Of a DNA stretch of 57,657 nucleotides, positions 31,964 through 40,924 are shown piece by piece (position 1 is the first letter of the stretch; each line of letters opens with the position of its first letter). The DNA comes from Pseudomonadota bacterium (GTDB lineage: Bacteria > Pseudomonadota > Alphaproteobacteria > Rhizobiales > Beijerinckiaceae), in assembly GCA_021777915.1 (NCBI GenBank), contig JAJYCZ010000002.1, positions 1 to 57,657 of the forward strand, given 5' to 3'. The position numbers were made by a program, and so were the translations under genes. The notes under the pieces were generated by a model. The model had not been told where the DNA came from, did no database searches, and saw only the letters and a program-made list of their open reading frames with translations.

Positions 31964-33408
31964 GCCGGCGCGACCTCGCGATAGAGCGCCGCATAATGCC
32001 TGGCGGGAATCGACCAGCTGACATTGGTCTTCAGGCCGTTGAGCTGGACCTTCTTCCAGACGGCTTTGCGCGCATGGAGCGTGGCGCAGCGGCGCAGGGC
32101 CCCGGCGAGCGCCTCCGACGTGACCGGCGAAAACTGCAGGCCGGTGGCGCAATTGGCGTGGATCGCCATTTCATTGGCGTCGATGATGGAATCGGCCAGC
32201 CCACCGACCCGTGACACCACCGGCACGGCGCCGTAGCGCATGGCGCAAAGCTGGGTGAGGCCGCAGGGCTCGAAGCGCGAGGGCACGAGAATGGCGTCCG
32301 AACCCGCCTGGATCAGATGGGCGAGAGGCTCCTCATAGGCGAAATGAACCGCGATGCGGCCCGGATGCTGGCGCGCGGCGTCCTGGAAGGCCGCTTCGAG
32401 CGCCGGATCGCCGGTCCCGAGCAGCACGAGCTGGGCGTTGTGCTCGTCGAAGAAGTTCAGGCAGGCGAGCAGGAGATCGAGCCCCTTCTGCCACGACAGG
32501 CGGCTGACCACGCCGATCAGCAGGCGGTCGGGCGCGTGGGCGAGGCCCATGCGCGCCTGCAGCGCCTTCTTGTTCTCGGCGCGCGCCGCGAGTTTCTTCG
32601 CGGAAAAGGGCGCGGCGATCATCGGGTCGGTTTCGGGATTCCAGACCGCGGTGTCTATGCCGTTGAGCACGCCGGCGAGCTGGCTCCCGCGCATGCGCAG
32701 CAGGCCGTCGAGGCCCATGCCGGAATGGCCCTGCTGGATTTCTTCGGCATAGGTCGGCGAGACGGTGGTGACGCGGTCGGCGAGCTGGAGCCCGGCCTTC
32801 AGAAAGCCAACGCCGCCGTAATATTCGACGCCTTCGATCGAAAAGGCCCGCGCCGGCAGGCCGAGAGCGGGAAAGACCGCGGCCGGGAACTGCCCCTGAA
32901 AGGCCAGATTATGGACGGTGATCAACGAGCCGGGACGCGGCCGGCCGCTGTAATGGAGATAAGCGGCGGTCAGGCCCGCCTGCCAGTCGTGGGCGTGGAC
33001 CACGCGCGGACGCCATCCCTCGATCTGGCCCAACCCGATTTCCGCCCCGACCTTGGCGAGCGCGGCGAAGCGAAAGCCATTGTCGGCGAAATCGCGGCCG
33101 TCGGGGCCGGCATAGGGGCCGCCGTCGCGGTCGTAGAGGTGAGGCGCGTCGATCGCCAACAGGTCCAGCCCGCCTGCCCTGCCGGCGAGAACCCGCGCCG
33201 GCCCGCCGAACAGCTCGTTGAAACGGGCGACGGTCTTCGAATTTTCCAGCGCGGCGAGCACCGGGCGATAGCCGGGGCAGAGCGTGCGCAATTCGACATG
33301 CTCCGCCGCCAGCGCGCCGGGCAGCGCGCCGGCGACATCGGCGAGCCCGCCGGTCTTGATCAGGGGATAGACTTCGGGCGTGACGGAAAGAGCGGCAATC
33401 GGCTTCAT
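31960..33408 (-). CDS. glgA: Glycogen synthase (ADP-glucose)
   Basis: GT5 glycosyltransferase of 482 residues that extends alpha-1,4 chains from ADP-glucose. The substrate loop KTGGLADV is at residues 18-25, the catalytic-region His-Asp-Trp is in [10 protein letters not shown], and the C-terminal nucleotide-binding motif is [19 protein letters not shown]. The second KTGG-like loop near the C-terminus is replaced by RVGGLADSI, as in GlgA generally. The start ATG overlaps the glgC stop by four bases (ATGA) and its own stop overlaps the next gene, so glgC-glgA-glgX/malQ are chained by coupling. Confidence 0.95.
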   Translation of the reverse strand: MKPIAALSVTPEVYPLIKTGGLADVAGALPGALAAEHVELRTLCPGYRPVLAALENSKTVARFNELFGGPARVLAGRAGGLDLLAIDAPHLYDRDGGPYAGPDGRDFADNGFRFAALAKVGAEIGLGQIEGWRPRVVHAHDWQAGLTAAYLHYSGRPRPGSLITVHNLAFQGQFPAAVFPALGLPARAFSIEGVEYYGGVGFLKAGLQLADRVTTVSPTYAEEIQQGHSGMGLDGLLRMRGSQLAGVLNGIDTAVWNPETDPMIAAPFSAKKLAARAENKKALQARMGLAHAPDRLLIGVVSRLSWQKGLDLLLACLNFFDEHNAQLVLLGTGDPALEAAFQDAARQHPGRIAVHFAYEEPLAHLIQAGSDAILVPSRFEPCGLTQLCAMRYGAVPVVSRVGGLADSIIDANEMAIHANCATGLQFSPVTSEALAGALRRCATLHARKAVWKKVQLNGLKTNVSWSIPARHYAALYREVAPA

Positions 33409-34697
33409 AAAGAAAGTCTGTCGATCATCGATTGGGTGACGAGGCAGACGCCATTGGGCGTGCGGCGAAAGCGTGCGGCGTCGAGCTCGGGGTCTTCGCC
33501 GACGACGAGGCCCGGCGGGATGCGCACGCCGTGATCGATGACGACCTTGTTGAGCCGGGCCGAGCGTCCGACGTCGACATCCGGCAGGATCACCGCATGG
33601 TCGACCTGGGCGTAGGAATTGACCCGCACCCGGCTGAACAGCAGCGAATTGCGCAGGGTGCTTCCCGAGACGATGCAGCCGCCGGAAACCAGCGACGAGA
33701 AGGCCTGGCCGCGGCGCCCATCGAAATCATGGACGAATTTGGCTGGCGCGGTCAGTTCGGCATAGGTCCAGATCGGCCAGCTGGTGTCGAACAGATCGAG
33801 TTCCGGTTCGATCCCGGTCAGGTCGATATTGGCCGCCCAATAGGCGTCCACCGTGCCGACATCGCGCCAGTAGGGCCTGATTTCCTGCGTCGAGCGCACG
33901 CAGGACGACGAGAAATGATGCGCGACCGCCTTGCCGTTCTTCACGATATGGGGGATCAGATCATGGCCGAAATCGTGGCTCGAATTGGGGTTGGCGGCGT
34001 CCTCGCGCAACAGGTCGAACAGGAACGTCGTACTGAAAACATAGATCCCCATGCTGGCGAGGCAGCGGTCGGGCTTGCCGGGCATGGCCGGCGGGTCCTT
34101 GGGCTTTTCCAGGAAGGAGATGATCCGGTTGGACCTGTCGACCCCCATCACGCCGAAGCCCATGGCCTCTTCGCGAGAGACTTCGAGGCAGCCGACGGTG
34201 ACGTCGGCGCCCTGGTCGACATGCTGCTGGAGCATGCGCTCATAGTCCATTTTGTAGATATGGTCGCCGGCGAGGACGATGATGAATTGCGGGTCGTAGT
34301 CGAGAATGATGTCAGCGTTCTGATAGACGGCGTCGGCGGTGCCGACATACCACATGTTTTCCGAGATGCGCTGCGAGGCGGGGAGAAGATCGAAGCTTTC
34401 GTTACGCTCGGGACGCAGGAAGGTCCAGGCGCGCTGGAGGTGGCGGATCAGGCTGTGGGCCTTGTACTGGGTGGCGACCGCGATGCGGCGGATGCCCGAA
34501 TTGAGCGCATTGGACAGAGCGAAGTCGATGATGCGCGACTTGCCGCCGAAATAGACCGCGGGCTTGGCGCGGCGGTCGGTCAGCTCCATCAGGCGCGAGC
34601 CGCGTCCGCCGGCCAGCACATAGGCCAAGGCATGGCGGGAGAGCGGCCCGCCATGCGCCGGGGATTTGGAAAGGGGAACATTAAACGATTTGGTCAT
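33405..34697 (-). CDS. glgC: Glucose-1-phosphate adenylyltransferase
   Basis: Makes ADP-glucose, the committed and allosterically controlled step of glycogen synthesis; 430 residues. The nucleotide loop [20 protein letters not shown] lies near residue 29, the substrate region with [12 protein letters not shown] in the middle, and a C-terminal left-handed beta-helix provides regulation. The allosteric effector in alphaproteobacteria is usually fructose-6-phosphate and/or pyruvate; the sequence alone does not decide. It starts 79 bases after glgB ends on the same strand, the largest gap in the operon. Confidence 0.96.
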   Translation of the reverse strand: MTKSFNVPLSKSPAHGGPLSRHALAYVLAGGRGSRLMELTDRRAKPAVYFGGKSRIIDFALSNALNSGIRRIAVATQYKAHSLIRHLQRAWTFLRPERNESFDLLPASQRISENMWYVGTADAVYQNADIILDYDPQFIIVLAGDHIYKMDYERMLQQHVDQGADVTVGCLEVSREEAMGFGVMGVDRSNRIISFLEKPKDPPAMPGKPDRCLASMGIYVFSTTFLFDLLREDAANPNSSHDFGHDLIPHIVKNGKAVAHHFSSSCVRSTQEIRPYWRDVGTVDAYWAANIDLTGIEPELDLFDTSWPIWTYAELTAPAKFVHDFDGRRGQAFSSLVSGGCIVSGSTLRNSLLFSRVRVNSYAQVDHAVILPDVDVGRSARLNKVVIDHGVRIPPGLVVGEDPELDAARFRRTPNGVCLVTQSMIDRLSL

Positions 34698-34776
34698 CGG
34701 GCGGTTCCTCTAGCGCCGGTTAGAGCGTTTTTCGTTGATCATAAGCGGGGGCCGTTCGCGCCCGCCTCGTTCTGGA

Positions 34777-36990
34777 TCAATCCTCCCGAGCGTGTTCCGG
34801 TTCCAGCACCAAATAGAGGGCGGCGAGCGGCGGAACCGTGATCAGGGCCGAGGCCGGCCTCCCGGCCCAGGGCTCCGGCAAAGCCTCGGCACCGCCGAAA
34901 TTGCCGAGGCCCGAGCCGCCGTAATGATGGGAATCGCTGTTGAGGATTTCGCGCCAGCGCCCTGGCGTGGGCAGCGGCAGGCGATAATTCTCGCGCGGAA
35001 CGGGGGTGAAATTGATCGCCACCGCGATGGGCGGATCGCCCGGCCCGCCGCGCCGCAGCCAGGCGAAGACGGAATTGTCCGAATCGTCCGCCACCAGCCA
35101 TTCGAAGCCTTCGGATTCGCAGTCGCGGGCGTGGAGGGCGGCTTGCGTCCGGTAGAGATGATTGAGGTCGCGCACCAGCAGGCTCAAGCCGGCATGGGGG
35201 CCATATTGGAGCAAATGCCAGTCGAGCGAGCGCGCCTCGCTCCATTCCGACGTCTGGCCGAAATCCTGGCCCATGAACAAGAGCTTCTTGCCCGGATGCG
35301 CCCACATGAAGGCGTAATAGGCCCGGGCGTTGGCGAATTTCTGCCATTCGTCGCCGGGCATCTTGCCGAGCACCGAGCCTTTGCCGTGCACGACCTCGTC
35401 GTGGGAGATCGGCAGGACGAAATTTTCGCTGAACGCATAGAGCAGGCCGAAAGTGAGCTGGTTGTGGGCCCAGCGGCGATAGACCGGATCCTGCGACATG
35501 TAGCGCAGGCTGTCGTTCATCCAGCCCATGTTCCATTTGAAGCCGAAGCCCAGACCCCCGGCGTGGACCGGATGGGAAACGCCCGGCCAGGCGGTCGATT
35601 CCTCCGCGATCATCATCGCGCCCGGATAGCGCTCGTAGACGAGGCTGTTGACCTTTTGCAGGAAGGCGATGGCTTCGAGATTTTCCTTGCCGCCATATTG
35701 GTTCGGCGCCCAGTCGCCCTCGCGGCGGGAATAATCGAGGTAGAGCATGGAGGCGACGGCGTCCACGCGCAGCGCGTCGACATGGAACTGTTCGAACCAG
35801 TAGAGCGCGTTGACCGCGAGGAAATTGGCGACCTCGCGCCGGCCGAAATCATAGATCGCGGTGTTCCAGTCCGGGTGGAAGCCGCGGCGCGGATCGGCGT
35901 GTTCGTAGAGCGGCGCGCCGTCGAACCAGGCGAGGCCGTGTTCGTCGGTGGGGAAATGGGCCGGCACCCAGTCGAGGATCACGCCGAGGCCTTGCGCGTG
36001 GGCGCGATCGACGAAACGCTTGAACCCCTCGGCGTCGCCGAAACGCGAGGTCGGCGCATAGAGGCCGATCGGCTGATAGCCCCAGGAGGCGTCGAGCGGA
36101 TGTTCGGAAATGGGGAGAAGTTCGAGGTGCGTGAAACCCTGGTCGCGGGCATAGGGGACCAGGCTGTCGGCCAGTTCGTCGTAAGTCAGGAAGCGGTTGT
36201 TCTCACCCCGCCGCCACGAGCCGAGATGGACCTCGTAGATCGCCATCGGCGCGCGGCGCGGGTCTCGTTGCGCCCGAGCGGCGAGGTAATCGGCGTCGCT
36301 CCAGGCGAATTTTTCCGCGCGCGGCACAGCCGAGGCCGACATGGGCCGCAACTGGGCGCCCTGGCCGAATGGATCCGCCTTGAGCGGCATGATGTCGCCG
36401 GAGGCCGAGAGCAGTTCGTATTTATAGAGCGCGCCCGCCTTCAGTTCGGGGATGAAGATTTCCCACAATCCGCTGTCCACCCGCTTGCGCATCGGATGGC
36501 GGCGGCCGTCCCAGCCGTTGAAGTCGCCGGTCACGGAAACGCGGCTCGCATGCGGGGCCCAGACCGAAAAATGAACGCCCTCGACGCCCTGATGGGTGAG
36601 GACATGGGCGCCGAGCCGGCGGTAAAGCTCCAGATGGGCGCCTTCGACCAGCAGATGGTCGTCCATTTCGCCGAGGAGCGGGCCATAACGGTAAGGGTCG
36701 TCCCAGTCCCACGCGCCGCCTTCGTTCTCGGCGGCGAGACGATAGGCGGCGAAGGCCGGCTTGCCGGGGCAGAAGCCCTCGAAAAAACCGTTGGCGCCGC
36801 GCGCTTCGAGCGCGAAGCGTTCGCCGTCGGCGAAAAATGCGAAAAGGGTTCCGGCGCCCGGCGCGAAGGCGCGCACAGTCACGCCGCCCTCGTCTTCATG
36901 CGGTCCGAGGACGGCGAAGGGATCGGAATGCCGGCCCGCGACGATGCTTTCGACGTCGGCCTCGCTCGCCCGATTGAGTCTCGGCGTCAT
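34777..36990 (-). CDS. glgB: 1,4-alpha-glucan branching enzyme
   Basis: GH13 branching enzyme, 737 residues. It has an N-terminal GlgB-specific module, a CBM48 (HFSVWAPHASRVSVTGDFN) and a catalytic barrel with DWVPAHFPTDEHGL, LRVDAVASMLYLDY (nucleophile Asp near 410), MIAEESTAWPGVS (Glu near 463) and LPISHDEVVHGKGS, then a C-terminal beta domain. ATG 36990 (MTPRLNRASEADVES) fits the family; the longer frame overlaps glgP. The start overlaps the glgP stop as ATGA. It introduces alpha-1,6 branches in the polymer made by GlgA. Confidence 0.96.
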   Translation of the reverse strand: MTPRLNRASEADVESIVAGRHSDPFAVLGPHEDEGGVTVRAFAPGAGTLFAFFADGERFALEARGANGFFEGFCPGKPAFAAYRLAAENEGGAWDWDDPYRYGPLLGEMDDHLLVEGAHLELYRRLGAHVLTHQGVEGVHFSVWAPHASRVSVTGDFNGWDGRRHPMRKRVDSGLWEIFIPELKAGALYKYELLSASGDIMPLKADPFGQGAQLRPMSASAVPRAEKFAWSDADYLAARAQRDPRRAPMAIYEVHLGSWRRGENNRFLTYDELADSLVPYARDQGFTHLELLPISEHPLDASWGYQPIGLYAPTSRFGDAEGFKRFVDRAHAQGLGVILDWVPAHFPTDEHGLAWFDGAPLYEHADPRRGFHPDWNTAIYDFGRREVANFLAVNALYWFEQFHVDALRVDAVASMLYLDYSRREGDWAPNQYGGKENLEAIAFLQKVNSLVYERYPGAMMIAEESTAWPGVSHPVHAGGLGFGFKWNMGWMNDSLRYMSQDPVYRRWAHNQLTFGLLYAFSENFVLPISHDEVVHGKGSVLGKMPGDEWQKFANARAYYAFMWAHPGKKLLFMGQDFGQTSEWSEARSLDWHLLQYGPHAGLSLLVRDLNHLYRTQAALHARDCESEGFEWLVADDSDNSVFAWLRRGGPGDPPIAVAINFTPVPRENYRLPLPTPGRWREILNSDSHHYGGSGLGNFGGAEALPEPWAGRPASALITVPPLAALYLVLEPEHARED

Positions 36991-39509
36991 GGCGTGCGGA
37001 CCGGAACGTTCCAAATGTCCTCGGCATATTCCGCGATGGTGCGGTCCGAGGAGAACCAGCCGGTGCGGGCGGTGTTGAGGATGGCGGAGCGCCACCAGGA
37101 CTTGCGGTCGCGCCAGCGCCGGGCGATGTTCATCTGCGTCGCGACATAGGACTCGAAATCCGCCGTCACGAGGAAATAATCGTGATAGGTCAGCATATCG
37201 ACCAGGGGCGCGTAGCGGTGGCGGTCGTCGGGCGAGAAGGCGCCGTCCTGGATCGACTCCAGCACCTCGCGCAGCATCGGCGAATGGGCGATGGTCTCGC
37301 GCGCGTCTATGCCGCGCGCGCGCCGCGCCGCGACCTGCTCGGCGGTGAGGCCGAAGATGAAGATGTTGTCGTCGCCGACCCGCTCCCTGATCTCGACATT
37401 GGCGCCGTCGAGCGTGCCGATGGTCAGCGCCCCGTTGAGCGCCATTTTCATGTTGCCGGTGCCGGACGCCTCCATGCCGGCGGTGGAAATCTGCTCCGAA
37501 AGGTCGGCGGCGGGAATGATCGCCTCGGCCATGCTGACGTTGTAATTGGGCAGGAACACCACCTTCAGCAGGTCCCGAACGGTGGGGTCGTTGTTGATCA
37601 CCCGCGCCACGTCATTGGCGAGCTTGATGATCAGCTTCGCCATGTAATAGCTCGCGGCCGCCTTGCCGGCGAAAATCTTCACCCGCGGCACGCAGTCGCG
37701 CATGGGATAGGCGCGGATCTCGTTATATTGGGCGATGGTCTGGAGGATGTTCAGCAACTGCCGCTTGTATTCATGGATGCGCTTGATCTGGACGTCGAAG
37801 ATCGCATTGGGATCGACCTTGATCATCATCCGGTCGGCGATGAGGCCGGCGAGCGCGGTCTTGTTGGCGAGCCTCGTGGCGGCGAAGCGCGCCTGGAAGT
37901 CGAGATCGGTCGCCAGCGGCTCAAGCGATTTGAGCGCCTCGGGGTGGGCGTAGAAATCCCGGCCGATTGTTTCGGTCAGCAGCTTGGTCAGGTGCGGATT
38001 GGCCTCGATCAGCCAACGGCGGAAGGTGATGCCGTTGGTCTTGTTGACGATGCGGTCCGGGAAAATCTCGTGGAACTCGCGGAACACGGTCTCCTTGACC
38101 AGCTCCGAATGGAGCGCGGAGACGCCGTTGACCTTGTGCGAGCCGAGAAAGGCGAGGTGGCCCATGCGGACGTTACGGCCGCCGTGTTCGTCGATCAGGG
38201 ACAAGGCCGAGAGTTTCCCGGGATCATCCATGCCCTCGGCGCGCAGATGGTCGAGATGCTTGGCGTTGATCAGATAGATGATCTGCATGTGTCGCGGCAG
38301 CAGCCGCTCCATCAGCGCCGCCGGCCAGGTTTCCAGCGCCTCGGGCAGTAGGGTGTGGTTGGTGTAGGCGAAGGTCGCCTGGGTGATTTCCCAGGCGCGG
38401 TCCCAGTCCAGCAGATGGATGTCGACCAGCAGGCGCATCAGTTCGGCCACGGCGATGGCCGGATGGGTGTCGTTGAGCTGGATCGCGACCTTCTCGTGCA
38501 GCGTGTTGATGTCCCCGTTCTGCGTGAGATGGCGGCGAATCAGATCCTGAAGCGAGGCCGAGGCGAAGAAATATTCCTGCTTCAGGCGCAATTCCTGGCC
38601 CGCCGGGGTGGAATCGGCGGGATAGAGGATTTTCGAGATCGATTCGGCGTGCACCTGATCGGCCAGGGCGCCGACATAATCGCCGGCGTTGAAGGCGTCG
38701 AGGCGCATGGGATCGGGAGCGCGCGCCGACCACAGCCGCAATGTGTTGACGAAATTATTGTTCTCGGCGCGGCTCCAGCCGACGATCGGAATGTCATAGG
38801 CGACCGCGACCACCGTCTCGCTCGGGCGCCAGATCCGCGCGGCCGAATTGGGATCGCGCGGCGCGTAATCGACCACGCCGCCGAACCCGATATTGTAGTT
38901 GACCTCGGGGCGCGGGAATTCCCAGGGGTTGCCGAAATCCAGCCAGTCCTCGGGATATTCGTGCTGCCAGCCGTCGGTGACGGTCTGGCGGAAGAGGCCG
39001 TTGTCGTAGCGGATGCCATAGCCGTGGGCGGCGATGGAGAGCGTCGCCATGCTCTCCATGAAACAGGCGGCGAGGCGCCCCAGGCCGCCGTTGCCGAGCG
39101 CGGCGTCGGGTTCGACCTGACGCAATTTGTCGAGGTCGATGTCCAGACCGGCGAGCGCCGCGCGCATCGGCTCGACCAGCCCGAGATTGGTGAGCGAATC
39201 GATCAGCAGGCGGCCGATGAGAAATTCGAGCGACAGATAATAGACCCGGCGGCGATTTTCTCGATAGGCGTCGCGCACCGAGCGCATCCAGTCGTTGACG
39301 ATGCGGTCGCGCGTAGCCAGCGCCACGGCGACGAACCAGTCGCGGTCGCTGGCGGTGTTGCGGTCCTTGCCGACGGAATAGCAAAGCTTCTCGATCACGG
39401 CTTCGCGCAACTGCGCGATCTGTTCCGCCGGGTCGACGGCGCGGCTCTCGGCGCAGGGCTCCGCTCCCGCCTCTTTGGGGGCGCGGGCGGGCGGGGCGAG
39501 TTCGTTCAT
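36987..39509 (-). CDS. glgP: Glycogen phosphorylase
   Basis: 840-residue PLP enzyme of family GT35 that releases glucose-1-phosphate from chain ends. The PLP lysine lies near residue 687 in GTGNMKMALNGALTIGTLDG. Other hallmarks are YYLSLEFLIGRLL, LGNGGLGRLAACFMESMATL and VQIKRIHEYKRQLLN. First gene of the minus-strand glycogen operon (P-B-C-A-X/Q), so breakdown and synthesis are co-transcribed and balance must rest on enzyme control. It has a 25-residue unconserved acidic N-terminal extension. A possible operator lies upstream at 39620-39641. Confidence 0.96.
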   Translation of the reverse strand: MNELAPPARAPKEAGAEPCAESRAVDPAEQIAQLREAVIEKLCYSVGKDRNTASDRDWFVAVALATRDRIVNDWMRSVRDAYRENRRRVYYLSLEFLIGRLLIDSLTNLGLVEPMRAALAGLDIDLDKLRQVEPDAALGNGGLGRLAACFMESMATLSIAAHGYGIRYDNGLFRQTVTDGWQHEYPEDWLDFGNPWEFPRPEVNYNIGFGGVVDYAPRDPNSAARIWRPSETVVAVAYDIPIVGWSRAENNNFVNTLRLWSARAPDPMRLDAFNAGDYVGALADQVHAESISKILYPADSTPAGQELRLKQEYFFASASLQDLIRRHLTQNGDINTLHEKVAIQLNDTHPAIAVAELMRLLVDIHLLDWDRAWEITQATFAYTNHTLLPEALETWPAALMERLLPRHMQIIYLINAKHLDHLRAEGMDDPGKLSALSLIDEHGGRNVRMGHLAFLGSHKVNGVSALHSELVKETVFREFHEIFPDRIVNKTNGITFRRWLIEANPHLTKLLTETIGRDFYAHPEALKSLEPLATDLDFQARFAATRLANKTALAGLIADRMMIKVDPNAIFDVQIKRIHEYKRQLLNILQTIAQYNEIRAYPMRDCVPRVKIFAGKAAASYYMAKLIIKLANDVARVINNDPTVRDLLKVVFLPNYNVSMAEAIIPAADLSEQISTAGMEASGTGNMKMALNGALTIGTLDGANVEIRERVGDDNIFIFGLTAEQVAARRARGIDARETIAHSPMLREVLESIQDGAFSPDDRHRYAPLVDMLTYHDYFLVTADFESYVATQMNIARRWRDRKSWWRSAILNTARTGWFSSDRTIAEYAEDIWNVPVRTP

Positions 39510-39619
39510 CTGGGGAATTCCGTCTGTCGACGCGCCGGACGCGCGCCTTGTCGCATCCAGCTTAGCCGGGGGAGGCGCCCGAGATCAATCGCCAAACTCC
39601 TACGAAAGGCCAAGAAGGT

Positions 39620-39641
39620 TTGCGCAGGAACGTTTGCGCAA
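39620..39641. promoter_or_regulatory. Possible LacI-type palindromic operator before glgP
   Basis: TTGCGCA (39620-39626) and TGCGCAA (39635-39641) form an inverted repeat around GGAACGTT; GTTTGCGCA is also repeated directly with a 14-base step. The form recalls LacI/GalR-family sites. It lies 111 bases upstream of the glgP start, between it and the terminator of the next gene, so it could control the glycogen operon. No regulator gene is adjacent. Confidence 0.3.
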
Positions 39642-39642
39642 G

Positions 39643-39674
39643 AAAAAGGCGGCTCCGCGCGGAGCCGCCCTTTT
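39643..39674 (-). terminator. Rho-independent terminator of the 61-aa secreted protein gene
   Basis: A perfect 9-bp stem GGCGGCTCC (39648-39656), loop GCGC, GGAGCCGCC (39661-39669). T-rich DNA follows on either strand, five T on the minus strand. It lies 23 bases after the stop at 39693. Confidence 0.85.
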
Positions 39675-39692
39675 CGCCCGATCGTGGAAAAT

Positions 39693-39878
39693 TCAGCGGC
39701 AGACGCGCACGCCGCGACGCCACCAGCAACGCGCCACCGGACGATGGACCACCACCGCGCCGCGCGGAGCGACGCAACCCGCGCGATGGACGCCCCGCGC
39801 GCAGACCACGGCGTTGGCTGCCGGAATTTCGGCGGCGAACATGCCGAGGGCCAAGAGACCGAGAATCAGTTTTTTCAT
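39693..39878 (-). CDS. Small secreted Arg/Cys-rich protein of unknown function
   Basis: 61 residues: a strong signal peptide (MKKLILGLLALGMFAAEI, cleavage likely after AANA), then a short mature peptide of about 38 residues rich in Arg, Val and Cys (VVCARGVHRAGC, PRGAVVVHRPVARCWWRR, GVRVCR). Four cysteines suggest two disulfides in the periplasm. The pattern resembles short 'RAGCVGPRGAVV'-type secreted proteins seen in Hyphomicrobiales, whose role is not known to me. Its own terminator follows at once, supporting a real, separately transcribed gene. Confidence 0.75.
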   Translation of the reverse strand: MKKLILGLLALGMFAAEIPAANAVVCARGVHRAGCVAPRGAVVVHRPVARCWWRRGVRVCR

Positions 39879-40045
39879 GGGTCAATCCTTTTTCCCTGCC
39901 CTGCTCCGCTCCCGCAAGCCTGAAAGCCGATGCCACGGCAAGTTAGCACTCTGTGGCGGCAAAAAGGAGGGCGCCGCCACATTAAAATTTCGTGGCGTCG
40001 CCCTTGTCGGCTCCGCGCGATAGCGCGAAGCGGAGAAAGTTGCGG

Positions 40046-40477
40046 TCAGGCGAGGGGTTTGAACGCCTTTTCCAACTGGCCCTTGATGGGCTCGACGCAA
40101 TCCGTGGCGATCTTGCGCGCCAAAGCGGAGAGATCCCTGGCCTGTTCGTTCATGGCCTTGAACTGCTTTCCGGCGAAATCGGACTGAAGGGCGACGATCT
40201 CGGTCGGGCTCGTCGCGCCGGCGAGCGAGGTCAGGAAGTCGAAAGCCGCGCCGGTATTGGCGCGAAAAGCCTGGAAAGCCCTGGCGTTGAATTCCGACAC
40301 GCCGCGGGCGACGGCCGCGGCGCTGGCGTCGAACGAACCGGCGGCGTCCTTGGCCGAGGCGTTGAGCTTCTCAAAGGCCCCGCGCGTCTGGCTGACGCCC
40401 CTTTCGGCCGCGTTGCGGAGGTTGTCGCCGGAGAACCGGGTGATTTCGGCGGGGAGAATTGTGTCGATCTTCGACAT
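40046..40477 (-). CDS. Phasin family protein
   Basis: 143 residues, mostly amphipathic helix (NLRNAAERGVSQTRGAFEKL, FDASAAAVARGVSEFNARA), with the phasin-2 type core FRANTGAAFDFLTSLAGATSPTEI, split here for length, then ALQSDFAGKQFKAMNEQARDL. Phasins coat polyhydroxyalkanoate granules and affect their size. ATG 40477 (MSKIDTILPAEITRF) has AAGGTG upstream; the longer frame to 40570 is unconserved. It is isolated from any PHA synthase gene in this window. Neighbouring glycogen genes make this a carbon-storage neighbourhood, but a regulatory link is inference. Confidence 0.87.
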   Translation of the reverse strand: MSKIDTILPAEITRFSGDNLRNAAERGVSQTRGAFEKLNASAKDAAGSFDASAAAVARGVSEFNARAFQAFRANTGAAFDFLTSLAGATSPTEIVALQSDFAGKQFKAMNEQARDLSALARKIATDCVEPIKGQLEKAFKPLA

Positions 40478-40604
40478 GGAAACACCTTGCGCAGGATTGG
40501 TTTGGCTGAGCTTTGCGCCGCGCATCCTAGGCAAGACTCCGGTGCGCCGCAATAAATTTGTGCGACGCAAAAATTCACCTTAGGTCGAAAATCGGGGCGG
40601 AGGT

Positions 40605-40784
40605 TCAGCCCCTGAACCACAGGAAGGTTTCGAACAAGGCGATCGCCAGTCCGATGGCGAGCGCGCCGGACGCCGCGCGCCACAGCCACAGGCGCTGGGC
40701 TTCCGAGACGCGGTCGCCGAAAACGCGCGGGGCGATATAAAGGAGGATCGCCACGAGGGCGAGCACCCGCATCGTCTGGTCCAT
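40605..40784 (-). CDS. Small two-helix membrane protein, unknown function
   Basis: 59 codons from ATG 40784. The sequence MDQTMRVLALVAILLYIAP forms one hydrophobic helix, an Arg-rich loop (RVSEAQRLWLWRAA) follows, and GALAIGLAIALFETFLWF forms a second helix. Both termini would then lie on the same side of the membrane. Codon use fits the strand. It is very short and easily missed, but the two clean hydrophobic segments and third-position bias make it likely real. It is divergent from the ABC exporter gene, 140 bases away. Confidence 0.62.
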   Translation of the reverse strand: MDQTMRVLALVAILLYIAPRVFGDRVSEAQRLWLWRAASGALAIGLAIALFETFLWFRG

Positions 40785-40924
40785 GGAGGCATTCGTTCCG
40801 GTTGCGCAAACGCGACTATGCGCCGTGCACGGGCGTTCTGTCCATGGCGGGGCGGACTTGTCGGCGCCTTCGTCTTGCCGACTGCTTTCTGCTATGGCGG
40901 GAGAGACCGCTTCCGGGAACAGCC

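Noticed and set aside
31964-32152. N-terminal extension of glgX-malQ back to an ATG at 32152
   Set aside because: The 63 extra residues are glgA read out of frame; the TTG at 31963 overlapping the glgA stop places the start just before the CBM48 module.
34735-37149. An 804-codon plus-strand frame opposite glgB
   Set aside because: An antisense shadow; the minus strand carries every GlgB motif.
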